Below are positions 1 through 10,839 of a stretch of 64,000 nucleotides of DNA, piece after piece. The number at the start of each line of letters is the position of its first letter. Position 1 is the first letter of the stretch. Source of the stretch: Abelmoschus esculentus (taxonomy: Eukaryota > Streptophyta > Magnoliopsida > Malvales > Malvaceae); NCBI GenBank assembly GCA_035048815.1, contig JAUCBN010000036.1, positions 5,962,001 through 6,026,000 on the forward strand, in the 5' to 3' direction. The notes beneath the pieces were generated by a model. The model saw only the letters and a list, made by a program, of their open reading frames with translations. It ran no database searches and was not told where the DNA came from. A program made the translations under genes and the position numbers.

Positions 1-9
1 TTTAGAGCT

Positions 10-1092
10 TCATGCAACCAGATTGTTTCCAAGATACAAACAGTGCCCAGCTGTTGATCTTCTGTCAACGGATTTGGCTCCCCAATCAGAATCTGAGTAT
101 CCAACAAGAGTTGTAACAGTAGGAGACATGTCAAAAAACAAGCCATGATCAATCGTGCCTTTAAGATATCTAAGCAATCTCTTCACTACTGCCCAATGAA
201 CTTCAGAAGGCACTTGCATGAACTGTGAGACTTTATTAACAGCAAATTGAATGTTAGGTCGAGTGGTGCAAATATGTTGAAGTGAGCCAACAACTCTTCT
301 GTAAAGAGTGACATCATGAAAAAGAGAGTCATCCTGAGAAGAAACCAAAGGTGGTGAAGTAACCATTGGAGTTGGAGCTGCAGTAGCTTCCAGCATAGAA
401 GTACTTTCGAGCAACTCAAATATATGCTTCTTTTGAGTAAGTAGAATCCCTTTGTTAACATGTTGTACAATCATCCCAAGAAAGAAGTTAAGTTGACCTA
501 AATCTTTTAGAGAAAAAACAGTGTTAATAGCGTTGACAACACCATCAGTGACTTGAGGATCCTCTCCTGTGACCACAACATCATCAATGTATACCATCAC
601 ATAAGTTTTGATTCCATCCTTATCTCGAATATAAAGTGATGCATCTTCCAGTGAAGGAGTGAAGTGTAGTTCATTGACCAGGTGAGATTTAAACTTATCA
701 AACCAAGCTCTTGGAGCTTGCTTAAGCCCATATAGAGACTTCTTAAGTTTGCACACCAACAAGCTACCATCAGAATCGAACTGCTCAAAGCCAGGAGGCT
801 GCTCCATGTAAACCTCCTCCTGAAGGTCACCATTAAGGAATGCATTGTCTACATCAATCTGTCGAAGAGTCCAACCCTTGCTAAGAGCTAGACTGAGCAT
901 GACTCGCACAGTCACAGGCTTGATAACTGGGCTATAAGTTTCATTGAAATCGAAACCAGGCTGCTGTGAGTAACCCTTGGCAACTAACCTTGCCTTATAA
1001 CGAGCAATACTACCATCAACATTCTTCTTGATTTTAAACAGCCACTTACAACCAACAAACTTCCTATCTTTAGGCAAAGGCACCAAATCTCA
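10..1092 (-). pseudogene. copia reverse transcriptase and RNase H, truncated by stops
   Basis: The frame downstream of a TGA at 1090-1092 encodes a copia RT. Visible motifs are 'FVGCKWLFKIK', 'ARLVAKGYSQ', 'DVDNAFLNGDLQEEVYM', 'SLYGLKQAPRAWF' and the catalytic YIDD in MVYIDDVVVTG. RNase H begins at GYSDSDWG. The frame ends at a TGA (10-12) where copia proteins carry the Trp of the conserved 'SWSSKKQ' motif. Both flanking stops fit TGG-to-TGA change. The remaining RNase H is beyond the window edge. Confidence 0.93.
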
Positions 1093-2282
1093 AGTTCCCT
1101 TATTAACAAGGGCTTCTATCTCATTCTGAATAGTAGTTTTCTATTCATGAAACTGCATTGCTTGATGTATATCTTTGGGCTCAGCTGGAACTGATGGCAT
1201 CTCAGCTAAATAGACTTTAGGCTTAAAGATACCGGCCTTCGATCTGGTAACCATCTGATGAGTCCCAAGCCTTGAATTGACTCTGGAAGAAGTAGAGTCT
1301 TGAATAAGACTCGAGCTAGAGACCTCAGGTAAAGCAGTGGTGACCACATCAGGTACAGCAACAGAAGTAGCAGACAACTCCTCACTGGGACTAGGTACAA
1401 CACCTGAAGAGGAATGATCATCACCAGGAGCCCCATTGCCAGCAGGTGAAGTCACAGGCACACGATTGTGTGCTGTTGACGAACCTGAGCAACCAACAGA
1501 TTGACTCAAAGGAAAAGAAACCGTCCTATCTGAGCTGACCATTCGAGTAGAAGTCAAATCTGTATATTTCTTAACACTTCTGGGGTGCACAAACTTAGGT
1601 AAAGATTTTTCACTTAAGTCTTTAAATTTGAAAGGAAAACAACTCTCATTAAACTTTACATGTCTAGAAACATATAGCCTGCCATCTTCACTTAAACATT
1701 TATAACCATGCTGCTGTGAGCTATATCCAAGAAATATACAAGGCTTAGACCTATATTGCATTTTATGCTGATTATATAGACTAATAAGAGGAAAGCATTG
1801 TACACCAAATACTCGAAGAAAACTGTAATTAGGCTTCCTTTTAAACAACTTCTCATGTGGAGAAGCATCATGCAAAACTTTAGTAGGTAGCCTGTTAATT
1901 AAATATACAGAAGTATAAAAGGCATCTGACCAATACTTAGCAGGAACACCTGCCTAAGCCATCAAGGTGAGACCAAGCTCGACTATGTGTCTGTGCTTGC
2001 GCTCCACCATCCCATTTTGCTCCGAGGTGTAAGGACATGTGTGTTGGAAAAGAATACCATGTTGCTTAAAGTAAGTTTGCAAAGGTAGAAACTCTGAGCC
2101 ACAATCTGACTGCATAACCTTGAGCTTACAATTCAATGTCTTTCAGCCATAGTGTGAAAAGCAATAACAGTTTTATATACATCAGATTTACGAGCAAGAA
2201 AGTACACCCAGGTGTACCTAGAATAAGCATCTATAAAACTAATGTAATAGCTAGAATTATTGGAGATTATTGGTGCTGGTCC
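1093..2282 (-). pseudogene. copia integrase core and linker, broken
   Basis: The second and third catalytic residues of the DDE integrase are visible in VMQSDCGSEF and TSEQNGMVERKHRH (minus strand, about 2040-2130). A 1-base loss near 2143 puts the first Asp region in another frame. A TAG at 1954-1956 (Gln codon by context) and a TAG at 1141-1143 (Trp by context) break the rest. The Ser/Pro-rich stretch at about 1200-1600 is the usual variable linker between integrase and RT in copia polyproteins. Confidence 0.82.
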
Positions 2283-3130
2283 TCATAAATCAACTTGAAC
2301 AAGTTGTAAGGGACTGTCATATACCACATTCGAATTCTGAAAGGAAAGTTTATGGCTTTTACCAAGCTGACATGCATCACAAAAACCAGCTTTATTATCA
2401 TTCACAAAAGGTACATTACAAGATTTAAGTAGTTTTACAAGAACATCATTCGAAGGGTGACCAACTCTTCTATGCCATATTTCTAATACATTCTTAGCAT
2501 TGTCATAGGTGTGCAAACAATCAAAAGAAGTAGAAGTAGAGTTGACAGTAGATGGAATGTCAGAAGTAAACTTGTAGAGACCATCATTTTCCACTCCTTG
2601 CAAGATCACCTCCTGTGTTTTCAAATCCTTCACAGCACAAAAGTCAGGAAAGAATTCTAAAGACACACCATTGTCTTTGGTAAACTTAGAAACAGATAAC
2701 AAATTTTTCTCAATGGCAGGAACATGCAATAAATTATGCAAGAGTAAAGGCCTAAATGAGGAGGGCAAAGAACCACTCCCAACACTAACAATGGCAGTAG
2801 TCATACCATTAGCAACTGAAACCTTTCCTGAACCAGAATAAGCTCTAGAGCTAAGAACCATACCTGCATCAGGTGTGATGTGAGTAGTGGCTCCTGAATC
2901 AGGATACCACACAGCATCATATCCAGACACGCTGATTTCATCAACTAGGCCAACATTGTTGGCCACATTATTGTTATCTTCAAGGTGAGGTTGATCTTCC
3001 AAAGGCTCCTCATCATAAGTGCACAGATTCACAGCATTGTTATACGACTGATCGTATCGAAAATAACATTTGTTAGCCAGATGACCAATTTTCCCACATA
3101 TTTGACACTGGGGACGAGAACGACCCCCAT
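2283..3130 (-). pseudogene. copia CCHC knuckle, aspartic protease and integrase zinc domain
   Basis: One open minus frame carries the zinc knuckle, then the protease active site in WYPDSGATTHIT (D-S-G). It continues to the integrase HHCC zinc-binding part (WHRRVGHPS ... CDACQLGKSH). It ends at a TGA (2283-2285) in place of what is normally Trp, just after the first catalytic Asp of the integrase core (VQVDL). The protein would cleave the polyprotein and bind DNA ends in an intact element. Here it is truncated. Confidence 0.88.
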
Positions 3131-3994
3131 AGCTTCGTCCTCCTCGAGCACTTCGATTATACGAAGGGACTTGAAATTAGAGAAGGTTTGTCCACCAGGC
3201 TGAAAATTTTGACCAGCAGCAGGCCTAAAGCCAACATTCCGAGTAGCTCCATAGAAACCTGAACCACCTCTAGGAAAGAAGACCCCTCCTTGATGACCAG
3301 AACCTTGATGAAAAATACCTCCTTGATGACTAGGCCCTTGAGCCATATTCACAGAGAAAGTCTGAGTCACAAACTCTTGCTGTCTAGCTTCTGTATCTAA
3401 CAAAACATTGCATACACCATCAAGCTTATATGGCTGTTGCTGTTGTCTGGACGTAATAACTGCAATTACAGGCTCATATTCTGGTGGAAGCCCAGACAAG
3501 ATTGCTGAGATATGCATCGTTTCAGTAAGGGGATTACCACACGCTGCAAGATTATCATAGATGGCTTGAATCTGGGCCAAGTGTTCTCTCATCGGTTGAT
3601 CACGCTTCCTCAGACTCTTCAAAGAACAATGTAAATGCATAACCTTTGTCGTAGAAGAAACAGAAAACAAATGGTTAACCTTTTCCCAGATTTTAATAGC
3701 GGACTTACAGCTCACCAAAGAAGGCAAAACAGAAGCACTGATGGAAGAAAGAAGCCAAGAACACAAGGCAGTATCCTGCTGCCTATAAGCAAGAAACTCT
3801 GGGTTAGGAACTTTCATGTTTCCATCACCAAGAATTTGACGAGCCGAAACTTGCACCGTTCCATCAATGTGATCCAACAAAGATAAGCTCTCGATCGCAA
3901 AAAGAACTTGCTGCTTCCAGAGCATATAATTGGTGTCATCAAGTCGAATAGAGATGGTTTTGTTGGTGAAAGGCTTCGAACCAGTTTATACCAT
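3029..3994 (-). pseudogene. copia Gag (UBN2-type), broken
   Basis: The minus-strand frame carries a copia-type Gag. It has the typical MLWKQQVLFAIE start region, the 'IWEKVNHLFS' type segment, a 'LPPEYEPVI' segment and a Gly/Gln-rich tail. The likely start ATG is 3992-3994, but codon 3 is TAA (3986-3988), so translation would stop at once unless a later start is used. Near 3170-3178 the frame shifts. The CCHC knuckle (C-x2-C-x4-H-x4-C) lies in the other frame at about 3060-3115 and continues into the protease frame. The ORF's last residues, before its stop near 3029, are therefore out of frame. Confidence 0.88.
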
Positions 3995-4043
3995 GAAACC
4001 CAAAAGAAGAAAAACGAGAGTTCTTTGAGAGAATTCTTTTAGA

Positions 4044-4061
4044 GATGAACCTCTGATACCA
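4044..4061 (-). other. Primer binding site, initiator tRNA-Met type
   Basis: The minus strand reads TGGTATCAGAGGTTCATC immediately after the LTR end. TGGTATCAGA is the complement of the 3' end of plant initiator tRNA-Met, the usual primer of copia elements. This fixes the element's orientation. Confidence 0.9.
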
Positions 4062-4340
4062 TGTAAGAAAGCAATGAAGGAAAGGAAGCAATGGATAGAA
4101 CTCTTCTTCATCTCATTAAAGAAATACAAACAGGTTTATATACAAGTGCTGAAACTTCAGCTGAAGCAAACCTAACTAACCCTAACGACCATAACTGCCT
4201 CTAACGGCTTTCTTGAATACAACCAAGACTTCTAGAAGTTTATCTCAGAAGCTACAGCTAACAGTTTTAAAGAAGATTTTGGGCTCGAAGAAACAAATAG
4301 AACAAGTCTAATTCCTAGAGGACTGTAGAAGATAATTACA
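4062..4340 (-). repeat. 5' LTR of the copia element (279 bp)
   Basis: On the plus strand the segment starts TGTAAG and ends ATTACA, giving the perfect 5-bp terminal inverted repeat TGTAA/TTACA. It directly abuts the primer binding site, which fixes its inner end. A TATATAAA box lies on the minus strand at 4135-4142, a sensible LTR promoter position. The outer end at 4340 is inferred from the terminal motif, because the partner LTR is outside the window. Confidence 0.75.
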
Positions 4341-4541
4341 CCGACTTATGCAAAGTTTTCTTATAAACATAATTTTCATAGTTAACAGAGAATATTCTTA
4401 TAATTATATCATTTTAGTTAATAGGAATCAATCCTAGCTATCGATATAAATTAATGAAAATTGTCAGATGTATGGAGAATCAACTATAAATAGAGCCTTG
4501 CACAGCCTCATTTGTATCATCTCATCTTTGAGCAATTAAGG

Positions 4542-4613
4542 CATATCGATACACATATAAGCATGTCGATCCCGAGAGGATCGTATCAATACACATATAG
4601 GCATGTTGATCCC
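4542..4613. repeat. 30-bp imperfect direct repeat
   Basis: The unit running from the first CGATACACATATAAGCATG to TCGATCCC (about 4545-4573) recurs at about 4585-4613 with a few substitutions (CAATACACATATAGGCATG). It lies just downstream of a CTATAAATAGAG TATA-like box (4488-4499). The segment could be a remnant of an LTR promoter, but no LTR ends are visible. Confidence 0.5.
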
Positions 4614-5372
4614 TAATGTTTTAAATCTCTAATGACTAGTTTTATGTAGGCGTAACAATCTTCCTATTGATTTACTGTATCAATCCACCGTATTGATATA
4701 GACACGTAGAGGTTAGAGTGCATACAACGATTATTTTTTAAAGTAGAAGTGTACCTAAAAATTAATTAAGAGCATAAAAAAGACCCTTAAAACACCAACG
4801 ACAACTAATGCTTGAATTGTCAACATATCAATGATAAAAAAAATTGTTTTGGTGCTTAATTTTTATTTCTTGTATAGACAAACATTTGTAAGCTTAAATG
4901 TTTATATATACTCAAGTATTTTAGGTTTTGAGTGAGTACTTAAAGAGTGCAAACACATACCTTGTAGAGAAATTTCTTGCTTTTATTTGTTTTTTGGATC
5001 CAGAAGCTTGATTTGTAAGCTTTGGGGCCTAGATTTGATAATTGAGTATAGGTTGTAAAGATTACCTCTTTATCCTCGAAAAAAATAAACTTTATAGTGA
5101 ATTTAAAAAAATTTAATAAAAAAATTAAGGTCATAGATATAAGATTTAATTAGGACTCTCAACCACTCTAAATTTTTTTTTAATTTTTTTTTCTTTGCTT
5201 AACACTCTAAATCACACATAAATCAATTTGTCTACTTGATCAAAAGGGTTCAAGGAATCGAGCCCATCAAAAAGGTCTTGAAAATAAATGTATAGACACA
5301 CACTACATTCTATCAAATGTCTTTTTTTCGAAAATGATAATAACCTATCACCACAACGACGACTCCTGTTAT

Positions 5373-6031
5373 TAGTGGTGTTCAAATTTTGATTTTAACT
5401 AAATTGATCGATTAAGTTTTTTGATTAATCGGTCGATAATTTTAAATTCGATTAGTTAACGGTTAATGATTTTTTCACACTTCGGTTATCAATGAATTCA
5501 ATTTAAAATTAATTCATTAACCAAATTAACCAAAATTTATTTATTTTATATATTATATAGATTTATTTTTGGTCATTGAACTTTTAAAATTTATAAAATA
5601 ATTATTAAATTTTTTATACATAATAAAATGGTGTTTAAACTTTATCAAATTTGTACAAAATAATCATTAAATTTATTTAATTATTAAAAAATAATTATTA
5701 AAATTTTCAATATTTATCACTAATTTATAACGTATAATGAATCAATAATCATTTTGTAATAATTCAAAATTTTTAATGATTTTTTATCTTTTGAAAGTTC
5801 AATAGTTCAAAAAGATTGTTTTAACATAATTTAGTGATATTTATATAATTCACCCAAAATTTTATGAAAAAATTGTTAATTAAAATTCGACTGAATTAAC
5901 CAATTTTTATATAATTAAAAATAATAAAAAATAATTCAATTAAAAATTAATAAAAAAGTTGATTAATAAATTTTGGATAATTTGATTTGATTTGATCGGT
6001 TAATCGAACGAATCGATTAAACACCCCTAAC
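5373..6031. repeat. Inverted-repeat (MITE-like) element, family 1 copy
   Basis: The left end TAGTGGTGTTCAAATT and the right end read as complement (TAGGGGTGTTTAATCGATTC) match over the first dozen bases. Both arms are rich in GATCGATTAA/GGTTAATCGA motifs that pair with each other. No clean target duplication was found, so the class is unknown. The segment at 28675-29290 has similar ends and interior. Confidence 0.42.
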
Positions 6032-7940
6032 TATTACGGCATCCAACTCTTGAATGAAACATTGTATCTTAAAAAATATAACTGTTGTGTGCCTTGTTTA
6101 GAAAATTCATTTTTCCTGGTTCTCTTTTAACTGTTCACTGTTTATTTATGATGTAGGCAGACTTGTAATCTCAAGGCCTATTACAGTAGAACTGATCCCA
6201 ACCTCTTCTCAAAGGTAGCCTGCATGAAATAATAATTGCCCGACGCAAAATGCTGCAAATTTAGCCACTCCTACAAATTAATTATTCAATCTAACCACTT
6301 TAACTCTTTAATTAAATGAAAAACTTTCAATTTTTCAATTTTGGTCCCTACAAAAATTTAGTAATTTAATTTAGACCGTTTTAATACATTTCTTTTGGCT
6401 TGCACCCTAAACGTTTTATATTATCTCGACATTTCGATAAAAAAATTCATGACTTCACTTAAAAAAGCCAGCTGACCTATGAACAGCTTTAACTTAGCCT
6501 TTGGTCTCACTCAATAATATGTGGAGTTAGGGTAAGGACATTAGGATCAGGTTATGTTAAATTACATAAAGTATTATAAAATTATAAAAACAGTTAGTAC
6601 TAAATTGCATAAATTAAAACATGAAAAACACAAATTTAATAGGTTTATATAATGTTGTAGCCCTAAAAATTGAAACAAATTTGTGAAATATTATTGTTTT
6701 GAATGAAATTTAGTGAAATAGAGGCGAGTGAAGTAAAAAACTTGTCATGTAAGAAAATTTTTCACATATTTTAATAGTTTCTTCTTTGATTTGATCTTAT
6801 AATAATGATAATTCTTTTAATATTTCTTTTAATGAACGACTCATGTAGATGAAGTTCTTTATATATATGGACAGAATACCACATGAAGGAAAAGTTTTAT
6901 TAACAAGCTTGAATGTGATACATAAAATTTTTTCTATAGGCAGGGACAGAATTAGGATTTGGGATTAAAGAGGACAAAACATAAATATTTGAAAGTATGA
7001 GATAAATTCAAAAAAAGTTAAAAAATTAAATAGGAGGAGAAAAATAAAAAAAACTCAGAATAGTAGGCGATTATTCATTTCCATCCCCGTACAGTTTCGT
7101 CCATACATGTGATGTTTATTAAAAAAAATATTATCATATTATAAAAACTGACGTAAAAATCAAAATAAATTTCACTTTTAACTTTATTTCTCTGATTTTC
7201 ATTCAAAACAATAATATTCTCGTAATTTTCCCAAAAACTGAATTGCGACGTCAGAATTCAAAAGGATTAAATCTGGAAAAGACGGTGATGGAATTTAATA
7301 CGTTTACGTGGTAGTAATTTTTTTTTTTAATATTTTATATAAAATTTATATAACCAATATTTCTGAAATATTTTTAAGGTGTCAGTAATATAAATGTCCC
7401 CATGGTTTTATGTAGGGATATTAAAAAAATATCTGATCTAATTGATTTGATTTGATTATCTGTTAATCTGGTTTAAAATTTTAAATATTTAATTTAATTT
7501 TTATTTTTAAATTAGATATTTAATCTAATTTTAAATTTTTTAGATCAAATACGGATTATAATATTTTAAGTTTTAAATTATTCAAAATTTTAAATTTTTA
7601 TGATGCTTGTTATTGATTCATATCTTGTTATATTTAACAATTTATTAGTTGATATATTTAAATTTTTAAAATTTTCATAAATATAATTTTAAATTAAAAA
7701 TAAAATAAAATATAGTGTAACGAAGAAGATCACGACACGAAGGAACGTATCAAAACATTTTACATCTGACTAGACCGTGTTAGGAAGCTATAACCGTACT
7801 TTGAATTGTCCTGATCATGTTTCGTGCTGTAAGAAATCTTCTGTAAGGTTGCTCATTGGAATGAGACATTTCATTTCCACCAAAGACATTGACATCTGCA
7901 ACTAAAGTGGTTGCTCAAGTACACAATCTTCAGAGGACTT

Positions 7941-10187
7941 TCACAGGGGCAGTAGGTTGGACATTATTTGGTAAATTTCTGTTGTTTCAATGCCTTGTAA
8001 TGTGTATTGACTGGTATCATTCCATGACATGCATTTTATCTTCTTATGATGTGAAATGTGGAACTTTGGCTCCCATGGGATGGTTGGATTCTTTGATGAC
8101 CTGTAACATAACAAAAAACACATAAAATGCTACTCCTACTTGGTCTGAATAAACATGAATAACATGTTGTATCCGACTCTTGTCCTTGGTCCGAATAGCA
8201 TAGCTTTTGAATCGAATCAAATAAAATATTTGAAGCTGTACCAAGGATCTTTTACCTTCTGGGGATAAAAGGCCTGTCAAAGTAAGGCATAGGCTGTGCT
8301 TTTGGAACGAGCTCCTTCCTAAGCCTCTTTATCTCTTCTTCCTCTGCCATCTGCACACAGAAAAAGAACAATTTAGATTATCACTGAAGTCAAAAACCTT
8401 CAATTATGCATATGTATTGCATTTACCTTTTGCTGTCTCTCCCTTTCCATTTTATATTGCTCTATTAGACTCATCTTCTCAGCCACCTGGAAATACACAG
8501 GAAAAGAATGATTTTCCAAACGTGTTATCTATATATGCATTTCAGACATCAATGCCACCAAAATATGTGCTACCAATCGGACAGTAGTAATTAAAATGAA
8601 CCTGGAGATCAAACTCTGCACGGTCCCCCGCACGTATATCACTATGGAGTCTTAGGTCTACTGGCCTTGTGCTCTCTTTAACAGGAGGTTTGATCAATAC
8701 CTGCATTAAACACCCTTGAATTCATTAGAAAGACCTGTGCAACTGTTACTATTTTCAATTAATTTGAACTGTATAGAAGGTGGTCTTGGACCTCCGGATC
8801 GTCGGTTGTCCATGGGAGGCCTTGAGCAATCGGAATCCGCTGCTTCTCTTGCTCTTTCATCATTTCTTGAATCTTCTTCATGAACTCTTCTTCCTTCATC
8901 TTACCTCTTTGCTGTAATAGTAACAAGTAAACGAAGATTATAGCATAAGAATCACTTCAAACAAGGATGGCGTATAAACAGAAACTCTAGTCAAAATGAC
9001 TCTGTACCTCAGTTCTTAGCTTGAATGGTTTTAGGGAAGTGGGTTTGAGCTGCTTTTTCCGTCTCCTCCCACCAACTGTCCCGACAGAGTCAGAGCTCTA
9101 AAATGCAATAGGAAATCTATAAGCCAAAATGCAGATGTTTCTACATGTGATCCATGTTCTAAGCAGTAAGAATGGTTACTTACATTTCTTCGGCTTCTTC
9201 GACCTCCATTAGAAGTTCTGGTTGAAACACTGCAAAATAAAGGAACAATGTAACAGAGAACCAATAATCAAACAGTAAATATGTTTGCAGGCGGGCAAAA
9301 TAATCAATCAGTTGCTTCTCTGACCTTCCTTGGCTACTATCCCACGAAGAAGAAACTGAGAAACTCTGATCCAAACCCAGATTCTCAGCAGTCAAAACAT
9401 AATCTGATGGACACAATGATGTCTCATCATCATTTCCAGTGTCACCCACGGTCATGTTTGATGGTTGCAATCCAGGTAACGCCCATTTCAGTGGCTTCTT
9501 CTTATTATTGTAATTATCAATCTTCTCTTCTTTCGGTTCCTTTTCATCTTCTCCTTCCTTATCTTCCCCCTTTCGATCCGGTATTGAAAGAAGGCTCTCA
9601 AAGGCCTTAACCAGATGCAAAACTTTCCCACATTCAGGCACACTATTCCTTGCTTCTTCCATCAACTTATCTCTCCTTCTCTTAATAATAATAGTAGAAC
9701 TGCCTGCTTCGCTCGAGTTTTCGATATCTTCATGATTATCTGATCCATACCCTTCAACCAAATCACCCGTCTCTTTATCCTCTTCTTCAGCATCAATTTC
9801 AGCTTTGTTCTTGAAAAACTCTTCTTGAGATGCTCTCAGATTCTCATAAGCAACACATAGACATTTCTTTGAATTCCCACCAAGCTTCCCTTTGCATTTG
9901 CAATTAACCCCATCCGTCGTTGGATTTGAATCGGACTTTACTTTCTTCGAGTTCTTCTTGGCCACCACGAACTTCCTCTCCCTAAGCTTGTTACTCGGTG
10001 AATAAATTATTGGATTCTTGGAAGATTGTTTCTGGGATTTTGAAGATTTTGTTAATGGAGAACATGAATCAGAAATGTTTGGATTTGAATTCTCAGAAAA
10101 TTTCGAATCCTTTGGTGTTTTCGACCGAGAATAACCATCTGGGTCTTTCACAGGAGTCCTCAGTTTTGAATTCTTCGCAACCTCCAT
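7941..10187 (-). CDS. TPX2-domain microtubule-associated protein (TPXL/WVD2-like family)
   Basis: Eight exons on the minus strand: 10187-9325, 9229-9184, 9097-9008, 8911-8792, 8700-8602, 8486-8427, 8350-8256 and 8100-7941. All introns are GT-AG and the frames join to 510 residues. The first 287 residues are low-complexity, Ser/Lys/Glu-rich and basic, with a Cys cluster (CKCKGKLGGNSKKCLC). Residues about 370-475 form the TPX2 C-terminal domain. This includes KESTRPVDLRLHSDIRA, then VAEKMSLIEQYKMERERQQK, then 'ELVPKAQPMPYFDRPFIPRR' and 'NPTIPWEPKFHI'. Proteins of this family bind microtubules and, in some members, help organise the mitotic spindle. The start ATG (10185-10187) is the first in the long open frame with an acidic/basic plant-type N-terminus. 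The N-terminal half resembles one subgroup of plant 'cell-cycle-regulated microtubule-associated' proteins, but I cannot assign the exact orthologue. The upstream MSA-like boxes fit mitotic expression. Confidence 0.92.
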
Positions 10188-10373
10188 TGACGAAATACTG
10201 AGGAAATCTTTCAAGGAATGGACCGAAATTGAAAATAAAAACTGGGTATTGGTGTATGATTGAAGTCGAGAAAGGAAAATTCCAGGAAAATGGGAAAATC
10301 GGTGAAGTCTTTGATTTTTGGTGAAAGAAGTTAATGGGAAGAAAATAATAAAGCAAAGCAAAGAAGAAAAATA

Positions 10374-10384
10374 TGACCGTTGTA
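10374..10384 (-). promoter_or_regulatory. MSA-like element 1 (AACGG core)
   Basis: The minus strand reads TACAACGGTCA, which matches the mitosis-specific activator consensus YCYAACGGYYA at 10 of 11 positions. It lies about 190 bp upstream of the TPX2-family ATG. MSA boxes are bound by MYB3R factors in G2/M genes. Confidence 0.6.
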
Positions 10385-10399
10385 AGCCTGGCGACGCTC

Positions 10400-10410
10400 T
10401 GTAACGGCTA
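10400..10410 (+). promoter_or_regulatory. MSA-like element 2 (AACGG core)
   Basis: The plus strand reads TGTAACGGCTA, a 10/11 match to YCYAACGGYYA, about 16 bp upstream of element 1 relative to the gene and in the opposite orientation. Confidence 0.6.
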
Positions 10411-10472
10411 GTTTTGGGGGATTATTTTGAGACCGTAAGATTAATTGTTTGAAAAATGTGGATTTTATTTAT

Positions 10473-10483
10473 AAACCGTTAGA
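10473..10483 (-). promoter_or_regulatory. MSA-like element 3 (AACGG core)
   Basis: The minus strand reads TCTAACGGTTT. It matches the MSA consensus at every position except the last (10/11). It lies about 290 bp upstream of the ATG. Confidence 0.6.
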
Positions 10484-10516
10484 TTAAGAGAAACAATTGG
10501 GATTTGCTTTGATCGT

Positions 10517-10527
10517 TAACCGTTATG
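10517..10527 (-). promoter_or_regulatory. MSA-like element 4 (AACGG core)
   Basis: The minus strand reads CATAACGGTTA, a 10/11 match to the MSA consensus. It is the most distal of the four AACGG boxes, about 330 bp upstream of the ATG. Confidence 0.55.
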
Positions 10528-10626
10528 GATGGGGAAGAGCGGAATGGATCATATAGATACGAAAATACCCTTGATTGTTTGAGAAAATTACAATGGAATC
10601 CATTTGGATTGGATTTGGATTTCAAC

Positions 10627-10837
10627 GAGAAATTATATTATGAGTAAGCTTTACTATGTATTTATGGGATTAATTATTAAAATTATTAATTTTATTAATT
10701 TTTATATGTAATTTTTTTAAAATATGAGAGAATATTCACTTAAAAAAATATGACATAAAAAAATAATAAAATTAATGATTTTAGTGGTTGGTCTCATGGA
10801 TTATACGGAGAGATTTACCTATAATCTAATTTTTTGT
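10627..10837. repeat. Degenerate copy of the Mutator-type MITE seen at 27092-27353
   Basis: The left end GAGAAATTATATTATGAGTAAG matches the ends of the 27-kb MITE. The interior shares 'ATGGGATTAATTATTAAAA', a TATGACAT box and the right-arm 'AGTGGTTGGTCTCATGGAT' segment. The right end (about 10837) is eroded and no target duplication is recognisable, so this is an older copy. Confidence 0.6.
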
Positions 10838-10839
10838 TT

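Larger units (their letters stand above)
1..4340 (-). mobile_element. Ty1/copia LTR retrotransposon, decayed, cut by the left window edge
   Basis: Read on the minus strand from 4340 down, the order is LTR, tRNA-Met primer site, Gag with a CCHC knuckle, protease, integrase, reverse transcriptase and RNase H. This is the Ty1/copia order (integrase before RT). The 3' end and 3' LTR lie left of position 1, so the target duplication cannot be checked. The coding frame is broken by several stops (10-12, 1090-1092, 1141-1143, 1954-1956, 2283-2285, 3986-3988) and by two frameshifts near 2143 and 3175. It cannot encode a working polyprotein. The bases just beyond the LTR (4341 onward) are host flank. 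Confidence 0.95.
4341..7940. other. AT-rich spacer between the copia element and the TPX2-family gene
   Basis: I see no gene here. It holds a TATA-like stretch at about 4487-4498 followed by a 30-bp direct repeat, and an inverted-repeat element at 5373-6031. From 6250 onward it is low-complexity AT-rich DNA with no convincing coding potential. A CAGGGACAGAATTAGGATTTG motif at about 6941-6961 resembles ends of plant hAT-type MITEs, but I found no partner end. Confidence 0.6.

Noticed and set aside
7889..8125. Plus-strand frame over the last TPX2-family exon
   Set aside because: It is antisense to a conserved coding exon and lacks features of its own.
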